Assembly: GCA_034416335.1 (NCBI GenBank)
Contig: DAOULV010000001.1
Span: 124,001-188,000 of the forward strand
Direction: 5' to 3'
Length of the DNA stretch: 64,000 nucleotides
DNA from: MGML01 sp034416335
Lineage (GTDB): Bacteria; Chloroflexota; Dehalococcoidia; Dehalococcoidales; UBA2162
Below, piece after piece: positions 8,171 through 14,376 of this stretch (position 1 is its first letter; each line of letters opens with the position of its first letter). Made by a program: the position numbers and the translations under genes. Below the pieces are notes generated by a model. That model made no database searches and had not been told where the DNA came from. It saw only the letters and a list, made by a program, of their open reading frames with translations.

Positions 8171-9544
8171 TTATTCTTTCGTCGTCGGGTATCCGGCAGC
8201 CTCCCAGGCACCATAGCCGCCGGGTATATTATGGACTCCTCTAAAACCGGCCCGGAGAAGAAGACTGGCTGCCAGCCCGGCGCGGTGACCGACGGTACAC
8301 ATCACGGCAATTTCTTTATCGCGGAGAATATCCTCCAGCTTTTCCTCGATGTGACCGACGTATATGTTTATCGCTCCGTCTATGTGACCGGCGTCCCACT
8401 CATCCTGCTCTCTCACGTCCAGAACAACGATATCCTCGCCGCCGGATAGTTTTTCGTATAACTCTTCGACGGAAATCAATGATAATTTCTCGACATGATA
8501 GCCGCTGTTGCACCATTCTTCCGTGCCGCCGTACAGATACCCCTCGATGCGATCGTATCCTGCCCTTACCAGGTATCGCACCGCCGCATCGATATCGCCG
8601 TTATTCTCCGGTACCAGCAGTATCGGACGGTCGTAAGGCAGCACCCATCCCGCAAAAACCGGCAGCCCTTCCAGCCAGATACTGTAAGCATCTTTAATAT
8701 GCGCCCCGCCGAAAGCAGAGGGCAGCCCGGTGTCTACCACTAGGGCGCCTTGCCGTATCTTTTCTTTGAATTCCTGCGGCGTCAGCGGTTCCGGAACGGG
8801 GGTATTCTTTAATAACGGAGGTCCCTCGAGATTGTACTTTTCCATCTGCCGGAAATAGTGGGGCCTCTCCAGTTTCTCGGTTACTTTCAGATTTATGAAT
8901 TCTTCCCTGCTTTTTATCTGAATCCAGGGGTTCAGGCTTTTTTCTACACCGATGGTGCTTTCGTCCCTGTCCGCGATTCTCCTGCCGCAGACGCTGCCGG
9001 CACCGTGAGCCGGGCAGATGATAACGCCGTCGCCTAGCGGCAGAATTTTATCATATATACTGTCGTACAGCACTGCAGCCATCCTCGGAGCTTCGTCTTC
9101 ACCATACAGGTCGCTGCGTCCGACGTCGTCCACGAACAGGGCATCTCCGGTAAAAACCATTATGGTAGTCCCGGGTGAAGTATCTTCAGCCAGGGTGTAA
9201 GACATACTCTCGTCGGTATGCCCCGGAGTGTGGAGTGCTTTCAGGCGTAATTTGCCCGCCTTGAATTCCTGTCCTTCTTTCAGCGTAACGCCGTACTGCC
9301 ACTGGAGACCGGGCCCGTGATAAATTTCAGCTCCGGTCCGGTGCTGGAGTTCGAGCGAACCGATAACGTAATCCTCGTTACGGTGAGTCTCGAAAATCCA
9401 CCGAATTTTCATTCCGTGCTGCCCCGCGAGCTCGGTATATATCTCGCAGTCGCGGCGCGGGTCTATCACGGCAGCTTCGTTACCCGAACCGATCAGATAT
9501 GAATTGTGGGCCGTTCCTTCCGACTTTATACGATGAAAAATCAT
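8171..9544 (-). CDS. Metallo-beta-lactamase-fold protein fused to two rhodanese domains
   Basis: 457 residues. Residues 1 to about 240 are a glyoxalase-II/ETHE1-like metallo-beta-lactamase domain (HTPGHTDESMSY, FTGDALFVDDVGRSDL, CPAHGAGSVCG). Two rhodanese domains follow: about 260-350, which lacks an active Cys, and about 365-455, with CTVGHRAG as the active-site loop. The architecture is that of persulfide dioxygenase-rhodanese fusions that handle glutathione or other persulfides. However, the usual THxHxDH metal motif reads THRNEDY, so the metal site is altered and dioxygenase activity is doubtful. An AGGAG lies 8 bases before the start. It precedes tpx on the same strand. Confidence 0.87.
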   Translation of the reverse strand: MIFHRIKSEGTAHNSYLIGSGNEAAVIDPRRDCEIYTELAGQHGMKIRWIFETHRNEDYVIGSLELQHRTGAEIYHGPGLQWQYGVTLKEGQEFKAGKLRLKALHTPGHTDESMSYTLAEDTSPGTTIMVFTGDALFVDDVGRSDLYGEDEAPRMAAVLYDSIYDKILPLGDGVIICPAHGAGSVCGRRIADRDESTIGVEKSLNPWIQIKSREEFINLKVTEKLERPHYFRQMEKYNLEGPPLLKNTPVPEPLTPQEFKEKIRQGALVVDTGLPSAFGGAHIKDAYSIWLEGLPVFAGWVLPYDRPILLVPENNGDIDAAVRYLVRAGYDRIEGYLYGGTEEWCNSGYHVEKLSLISVEELYEKLSGGEDIVVLDVREQDEWDAGHIDGAINIYVGHIEEKLEDILRDKEIAVMCTVGHRAGLAASLLLRAGFRGVHNIPGGYGAWEAAGYPTTKE

Positions 9545-9564
9545 CTCGTCACTCCTGTCGCTTA

Positions 9565-9813
9565 CTAAAACGGGCTACCCAGGAAACCAATAGCTATGAC
9601 AGCGTGAGTCAGAACGGATACCCAGAACACCCACCAGATATAACAGTGAATCTTGTAAAAACGTGCATACACGGCATGTTTCATCAGCTGCCCTGTAAAA
9701 CTCAGCCCCGGAATACACCGGCACGTCAGGAAAATGAATGTTCCCGTCACCATGTTCACAATAGCCAGAATAAATATCAGTCTTGCAGCCAGTTCCGAAT
9801 GGAAAAACTCCAT
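9565..9813 (-). CDS. Small two-helix membrane protein with paired histidines
   Basis: 82 residues, not recognised as a named family. Two hydrophobic segments are visible, about residues 9-31 and 57-79. His56 and His70 flank the second helix 14 residues apart, the spacing used by heme-ligating helices in b-type cytochromes; Cys31 and Cys33 form a CxC at the end of helix 1. The ATG ending at 9813 has a GGAAGG site. It lies between the beta-lactamase/rhodanese gene and the DOMON lipoprotein, with short gaps, so it is probably in the same operon. A heme-binding membrane anchor is an inference only. Confidence 0.7.
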   Translation of the reverse strand: MEFFHSELAARLIFILAIVNMVTGTFIFLTCRCIPGLSFTGQLMKHAVYARFYKIHCYIWWVFWVSVLTHAVIAIGFLGSPF

Positions 9814-9832
9814 AACGGCACCTTCCCATAAG

Positions 9833-10489
9833 TTATTTTATGATGTCTATCGTAACGACCGAAGGAGCTCTGACGACATGCTTGCGCGTAAAATCGTCGG
9901 TCGAACCGAATGACCATATCAGGTTCAGTGAGTCGCCTGAAACGTCGTTATCGAATTCATCTCCGGTAGCCAGAAGACGTTTGAACTCGATAACGGTAAT
10001 TCCTCCCTCTTCTCTCCCGCCGTACTCCAGAATATCGTTCGTTCCTCCCAGCTCAGTATCCGGTATGTGAGGGCCGAAAACACCGGTGCTGAACTGGTCG
10101 GTAATAACCGTTTCGCCTTCCTTAACCATTCCTATTATCATATCGGCGCCGTTCATCCGGAATTCAGGCTCAAGACCTATTGCCAGCCACCCTTCCGTAT
10201 CCGCCCTGATGCCGAAGTATATATATTCGTCGTCTGTATTCCACCGTATCTCGTACCCGGAAGATTCATCATTGTATTCACTCAGGTATTCGCCCGGTGA
10301 GAATACACCGTCGGCTTTCCATTCTACGGATGATTCCTCTCTGTCTCCGGAGGTGTTGTCAACCGGAAGCGTACCGCCTGTTTCGGTAGTCGGTATTTCC
10401 TCCGGGACGGATGTATCGGAACTGCAGCCGGTAATCGAAAGTCCTGCCAGGACCGCTGCAGCCAGCACGGCGATAAATACTCTCTTCAT
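9833..10489 (-). CDS. DOMON-domain lipoprotein
   Basis: 218 residues starting MKRVFIAVLAAAVLAGLSIT then Gly-Cys; the lipobox ITGC places the lipidated cysteine at residue 22. After a Ser/Thr/Glu-rich linker, residues about 65-218 look like a DOMON-type beta-sandwich: WKADGVFSPGEY, WLAIGLEP, MNGADMIIG and a C-terminal DFTRKHVVRAPSVV. DOMON domains commonly bind heme b or sugars, and the Met in MNGAD sits where an axial heme ligand is found in related domains. A longer in-frame start exists but lacks a signal peptide. The gene follows the Rieske gene by 17 bases. Confidence 0.8.
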   Translation of the reverse strand: MKRVFIAVLAAAVLAGLSITGCSSDTSVPEEIPTTETGGTLPVDNTSGDREESSVEWKADGVFSPGEYLSEYNDESSGYEIRWNTDDEYIYFGIRADTEGWLAIGLEPEFRMNGADMIIGMVKEGETVITDQFSTGVFGPHIPDTELGGTNDILEYGGREEGGITVIEFKRLLATGDEFDNDVSGDSLNLIWSFGSTDDFTRKHVVRAPSVVTIDIIK

Positions 10490-10506
10490 ATTTTTCGCCT
10501 TCTGTC

Positions 10507-10866
10507 TCACCCGATTTCCACGGATATCCTGCCGTCTTTTATCTCGACCCTGTAACTCTCCGTCGCCCGGGGTGGTTTGATAAGTTTCGCCACTCTGGAA
10601 CCCATTCCGGAACCCTTCAACCACCTGATAACCTCTCCGTTCCTGACGTCGAACTGCGATCCATGACGGGGGCAGGTCACTATAAATCCTTCCAGAACAC
10701 CTTCCGAAAGACTGCCTTTCATATGCGGACATATATTGTTGATGGCATGGAAGCCGTCGCTTGTTCTGGCAAGCAGTACTTCCTGCCCGTCGACAGTTAC
10801 AGCCTTCATCGTTCCTTCTTCGAGGTCGTTTTCTGCGGTGACGTCCACGAGTTTACTCATTTCCAT
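10507..10866 (-). CDS. Rieske [2Fe-2S] ferredoxin
   Basis: 119 residues. The cluster motif is C-x-H (Cys46, His48 in NNICPHMKG) and C-x2-H (Cys65, His68 in TCPRHGSQFD), 16 residues apart, as in soluble Rieske ferredoxins of the NirD/BphF type. No membrane segment or signal is seen, so it is probably cytoplasmic. Two ATGs are possible (ending at 10866 or 10860); AAAAGGAGAG fits the second one better by spacing. It is the first gene behind a strong promoter at 10919-10947 and heads the run with the DOMON lipoprotein, the small membrane protein and the rhodanese fusion. Confidence 0.87.
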   Translation of the reverse strand: MEMSKLVDVTAENDLEEGTMKAVTVDGQEVLLARTSDGFHAINNICPHMKGSLSEGVLEGFIVTCPRHGSQFDVRNGEVIRWLKGSGMGSRVAKLIKPPRATESYRVEIKDGRISVEIG

Positions 10867-10918
10867 TCTCTCCTTTTCAGGGATTCATTTAAGTGACGGC
10901 AGAAATATAAACTCTGAT

Positions 10919-10947
10919 ATGATACACCCGTCCCTCTGGTATGACAA
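10919..10947 (-). promoter_or_regulatory. Sigma-70-type promoter for the Rieske-DOMON unit
   Basis: TTGTCA (10942-10947) and TATCAT (10919-10924) are 17 bases apart on the minus strand, each 5 of 6 to consensus, about 50 bases upstream of the Rieske start. Confidence 0.6.
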
Positions 10948-11006
10948 CAACTTTTATCACATATCCACTTTTAACCGCGCGGCCGTTTCTTAAGTCGCAA
11001 ACCGTA

Positions 11007-11035
11007 TTGAAAAATACCCGTCCATCATCTATATT
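11007..11035 (+). promoter_or_regulatory. Sigma-70-type promoter for the metallo-hydrolase
   Basis: TTGAAA (11007-11012), a 17-base spacer and TATATT (11030-11035). The predicted start of transcription is about 11042, only a few bases before the ATG at 11046, so the leader would be almost absent. Confidence 0.55.
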
Positions 11036-11045
11036 TACAGAGGTT

Positions 11046-11855
11046 ATGAATGAGACGAACCCTCCGAATAATACAATAACCTTTCTCGGGACGGGCGCCG
11101 GGCGGTTTATGATAACCAGCCAGCGCCTTGCTTCCGGTGGAATATGGATGAACCTGGACGGCACCCAGCTTCTGGTCGACCCCGGACCCGGCTGCATAGT
11201 GCGGGCAACCGACAGGAAACTGGATGCCCAGAAACTCAGCGCCATCATACTTTCACACCGCCACCTCGACCACTCTGCGGATACCAATATCATGGTGGAG
11301 GCGATGACGAGGGGCGGACATAACCAGCACGGTAAATTATTCGCTCCGTCGGACGCCCTCGGTAACGAGCCGGTAATATACACCTACCTGAGAAATTACC
11401 TGGATGAAGTCCGTGTCCTGGAAGCAGGCGGAACGTATAATGTCGATAACGTATCGTTCACCACGCCGGTGCGTCATGTTCACGGTCCGGAAACTTACGG
11501 GATAATATTCAGGACGCGAAAACGTATTTTCTCATACATCGCCGACACCCGCTTCTTCGAGGAACTCCCCGGTTACTATGAAGGTGAGTTGCTGATAATC
11601 AACGTGGTCTTTGTGGAACCGCGCCCGGATACCGGCAACCCCCTTTTACCCACCGCCCACCTCTCAATACCCGATGCCGAGGAGATTGTCCGGACAATCA
11701 AGCCGAAAACAGCAATAATTACTCACTTCGGTCTGGGTATGTGGGACAGGGATCCGCAGGAAATTGCTCAAATCATGACGGAGAGGACCGGGACCAGGGT
11801 AATCGCCGCGAAAGACGGGTTTCAGTTCAGCCTGTCTGGACTCGATACTGTATAG
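11046..11855 (+). CDS. Metallo-beta-lactamase-fold hydrolase (RNase Z-like)
   Basis: 269 residues. The metal-binding motif is intact: SHRHLDHSAD (His71, His73, Asp75, His76), preceded by a TFLGTGAGR N-terminus and LVDPGPG, and followed by VRHVHGPETYG, YIADTRF and IITHFGLG. This spread is that of the RNase Z/phosphodiesterase-like branch of the superfamily, but the RNase Z exosite was not recognised, so the substrate is left open. The ATG at 11046 is chosen because a promoter lies at 11007-11035 and upstream in-frame residues look non-coding. Divergent from the Rieske gene. Confidence 0.85.
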   Translation: MNETNPPNNTITFLGTGAGRFMITSQRLASGGIWMNLDGTQLLVDPGPGCIVRATDRKLDAQKLSAIILSHRHLDHSADTNIMVEAMTRGGHNQHGKLFAPSDALGNEPVIYTYLRNYLDEVRVLEAGGTYNVDNVSFTTPVRHVHGPETYGIIFRTRKRIFSYIADTRFFEELPGYYEGELLIINVVFVEPRPDTGNPLLPTAHLSIPDAEEIVRTIKPKTAIITHFGLGMWDRDPQEIAQIMTERTGTRVIAAKDGFQFSLSGLDTV

Positions 11856-11898
11856 CGTACTAATAAATAACCGGCAGTATTAATTCAGGTATTCCCGC

Positions 11899-12153
11899 TT
11901 ACATCCGGTATACATCGCCTCGCCCCATCACGCGAAAAATAACTACCATTTTACCTGTATCATCGATCGTGTAAAGAATCCGATAATCACCTGCCCTTAC
12001 TCTGTAGCCTTCTCTGCCGGTCAACTTTTTAACGCCGGGAGGACGGGGATCCTCAGCGAGACGAGCAATGATACCATTGAGCCTTTCCTGAGTTTTCACC
12101 GGAAGTTTGCGAATTTGTCGATGCGCGGTATGGCTAATTTCCAGCCGATACAC
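11899..12153 (-). CDS. relE: RelE/ParE-family toxin
   Basis: 84 residues: MYRLEISHTAHRQIRKLP, then LTGREGYRVRAGDYRILYTI and a C-terminal MGRGDVYRM. The G-x-YR-x-R-x-GDYR-x-LY pattern is the RelE superfamily core of ribosome-dependent mRNA interferases. Its start overlaps the end of the antitoxin gene by 20 bases, the usual coupled arrangement. Length and basic character are typical of an intact toxin. Confidence 0.9.
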   Translation of the reverse strand: MYRLEISHTAHRQIRKLPVKTQERLNGIIARLAEDPRPPGVKKLTGREGYRVRAGDYRILYTIDDTGKMVVIFRVMGRGDVYRM

Positions 12154-12421
12154 TATCTGTTAACCCTTTTGATTTCGTCAGATGTTCCTCGAACGACATC
12201 GTGGGTTCATTATCTATCTCCGCCCGTAATAATTCGGCTGCATCGGACAGGTCTTCCAGCCGCTCTATCATGTCGTTATATTGATTCAAACCTACAAGAA
12301 CAGCCTTTATACGGCTGCCGGAGACTATCAGGTATGGTTCTCCTCCTTCCGACACTTCATTAACAAGCTGCGTTAACCTGGGCCTTGCTTCAGCCATCCC
12401 GATTGATTTTATGTGACTCAT
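12134..12421 (-). CDS. Phd/YefM-family antitoxin
   Basis: 95 residues starting MSHIKSIGMAEARPRLTQLV, the N-terminal DNA-binding fold of Phd/YefM proteins, then GGEPYLIVSGSRIKAVLV and a C-terminal, acidic toxin-binding tail. The ATG ending at 12421 has AAGGAG; a longer in-frame reading passes through the promoter and is rejected. It neutralises the overlapping RelE-type toxin and should repress its own promoter at the palindrome 12441-12462. Confidence 0.88.
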   Translation of the reverse strand: MSHIKSIGMAEARPRLTQLVNEVSEGGEPYLIVSGSRIKAVLVGLNQYNDMIERLEDLSDAAELLRAEIDNEPTMSFEEHLTKSKGLTDSVSAGN

Positions 12422-12440
12422 ACCTTCTCCTTTAAAGTTT

Positions 12441-12469
12441 ATATTAACGTAAACGTTAATATTTGTCAA
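12441..12469 (-). promoter_or_regulatory. Toxin-antitoxin promoter with embedded operator palindrome
   Basis: TTGACA (12464-12469, perfect) and TAATAT (12441-12446) are 17 bases apart on the minus strand. A perfect 10-2-10 inverted repeat (12441-12462, ATATTAACGT arms) covers the -10 and most of the spacer. This is the expected layout for autorepression by the Phd-type antitoxin or antitoxin-toxin complex. Confidence 0.75.
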
Positions 12470-12537
12470 TGATACTTTCAGTTCATCGTATTCTGGTTTG
12501 TATCCCTCGCCTTCGAGTATAATGTTCCACGTGGGAA

Positions 12538-14376
12538 GTGAATTCATTGGTAAATAACCTGGACAGCATACTCCACCGTATCAGGAAACCCGCCCGTTAC
12601 ACCGGCGGCGAATGGAATTCCATAGTCAAGGACTGGAACAGCACATTGATAAAGACTGTCCTCATCTATCCGGATACCTACGAAATAGGAATGTCCAATA
12701 TGGCTATTCCAATCCTCTATAACATTCTTAACTCCCGCCCGGATGTCCTCGCCGAACGAGCTTTCGCCCCCTGGACGGACATGGAAGAGCTGATGCGTCG
12801 GGAAGGTATTCCCCTGTTCAGCCTTGAAACGAAACACCCCCTGAATGACTTCGATATCATCGGTTTTTCTCTCGGCTACGAACTCACCTATACCAACGTA
12901 TTGAATATGCTCGACCTTGCCGGGATACCTGTGCAGTCGGCGGAAAGAGACGACTCTCATCCGCTGGTCATCGCGGGTGGAAGCTGCGCTCTTAATCCGG
13001 AACCGATGTCGGACTTCATCGACCTTTTCGTAATCGGCGATGGAGAGGAAGCGGTGCCCGAGTTTATCGAATCCTTCCGCAGCCTGAAAGGACCGGGTGG
13101 AAGGGTTTCTAAAGATGATTTCCTGAAAGCTGCTGCTTCCATAACCGGCGTGTACGTACCGCGTTTTTATAACGTCGAATACGGACCGGGCGGTACATTG
13201 GAGAGTATAACCCCCTCGGTACCGGAAGCCAGCCCTGTTATCCGGCGTCGGATTATCGAGAACCTCCCGCCGCCGGTAACCAGCCCGGTAGTCCCCTACG
13301 TTGAAGTCGTTCACGACCGCGGAGCAATAGAGGTGCGGCGCGGATGCAGTCACGGCTGCCGCTTCTGCCAGGCGGGAATTATATACCGTCCGGTAAGAGA
13401 ACGAGCGCGCGACGAAGTTCTGCAGGCGGCGGAAGATATCATCTCCGAATGCGGCTACAGCGAGATATCACTCGTATCACTCAGCACCAGCGACTATTCG
13501 GGTATCGAAAAGCTGGCCGCTGACCTTCTTGCCCGGCACGAGCACCTGTCTTTATCTCTCCCCAGCCTGTTTATAGACAGCTTCTCGGTGGAACTGATGG
13601 AATCCCTTTCTTCCCAGAAAAGGACCGGTTTGACCTTCGCTCCGGAAGCCGGAAGCGAAAGGCTGCGGAAAATCATAAACAAAAACGTTACCGAAGAACA
13701 GCTTCTCGCCACCGCAGCCGAAGCTTTCAGCCGGGGATGGAACGGCATAAAACTCTACTTTATGCTGGGGCTTCCCGGTGAAACATCGGACGATATAGAA
13801 GCAATTAACGAGCTTGTCGAAAAAGTCTATGTCACGGGCAGAAGGGCAAAAGGACGACCTCCTCAGATACGCGTGAACGTTTCGACCTTCGTCCCCAAGC
13901 CGCACACACCCTTCCAGTGGGTGGCGCAGGAAAGCGAGGAAGGACTCGAACTGAAACAGGGAATCCTCAGGAACGGGATGCGCCGAAAGGGGGTAAAGCT
14001 TTCCTGGGGCGATAATGAAGCCAGCCTTCTCGAAGCCGCCCTGTCGCGTGGAGACAGGCGGACAGGACAGGTGATATACTGCGCCTGGAAGCTGGGCTGC
14101 CGCTTCGATTCCTGGAATGAACACTTCAGCTTTGAAAAATGGTCGCGAGCCTTCGAAGAAGCCGACATCGATCCCGATTTCTACGCCCGGCGGGAACGGC
14201 CGCCCGATGAGGTCCTGCCCTGGTCGCATATCGATACCGGTGTAAGCCCTGAATTCCTGAAAAGGGAATATCAGCGTTCGCTCGAAGGAATCACCACCCG
14301 CGACTGCCGCACCGAGGACTGCAACGCCTGCGGATTGGAAAAATCCGAGACTGTCTGTATGGAGAAACTGGGCTAA
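12538..14376 (+). CDS. B12-binding-like radical SAM protein (TIGR03960-type)
   Basis: 612 residues. The N-terminal half (YPDTYEIGMSNMAIPILYNI, FSLGYELTYTN, VIGDGEEAVPEF) is a cobalamin-binding-like domain, followed by the radical SAM core with Cys270, Cys274 and Cys277 in RRGCSHGCRFCQAG and VSLSTSDYSG, FAPEAGSERLR, YFMLGLPGET. A C-terminal Cys cluster (CRTEDCNACGLEKSETVC) may bind a second cluster. The family is uncharacterised; members are often fused or adjacent to a DUF2344 domain, which is absent here. Start is GTG 12538 or TTG 12547; GGAAG spacing favours the latter. It overlaps the gyrA stop tail to tail. Confidence 0.82.
   Translation: MNSLVNNLDSILHRIRKPARYTGGEWNSIVKDWNSTLIKTVLIYPDTYEIGMSNMAIPILYNILNSRPDVLAERAFAPWTDMEELMRREGIPLFSLETKHPLNDFDIIGFSLGYELTYTNVLNMLDLAGIPVQSAERDDSHPLVIAGGSCALNPEPMSDFIDLFVIGDGEEAVPEFIESFRSLKGPGGRVSKDDFLKAAASITGVYVPRFYNVEYGPGGTLESITPSVPEASPVIRRRIIENLPPPVTSPVVPYVEVVHDRGAIEVRRGCSHGCRFCQAGIIYRPVRERARDEVLQAAEDIISECGYSEISLVSLSTSDYSGIEKLAADLLARHEHLSLSLPSLFIDSFSVELMESLSSQKRTGLTFAPEAGSERLRKIINKNVTEEQLLATAAEAFSRGWNGIKLYFMLGLPGETSDDIEAINELVEKVYVTGRRAKGRPPQIRVNVSTFVPKPHTPFQWVAQESEEGLELKQGILRNGMRRKGVKLSWGDNEASLLEAALSRGDRRTGQVIYCAWKLGCRFDSWNEHFSFEKWSRAFEEADIDPDFYARRERPPDEVLPWSHIDTGVSPEFLKREYQRSLEGITTRDCRTEDCNACGLEKSETVCMEKLG

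Noticed and set aside
10941..11045. In-frame extension of the metallo-hydrolase to 10941
   Set aside because: It crosses both divergent promoters and has no ribosome-binding site; the family-like sequence begins at the ATG 11046.
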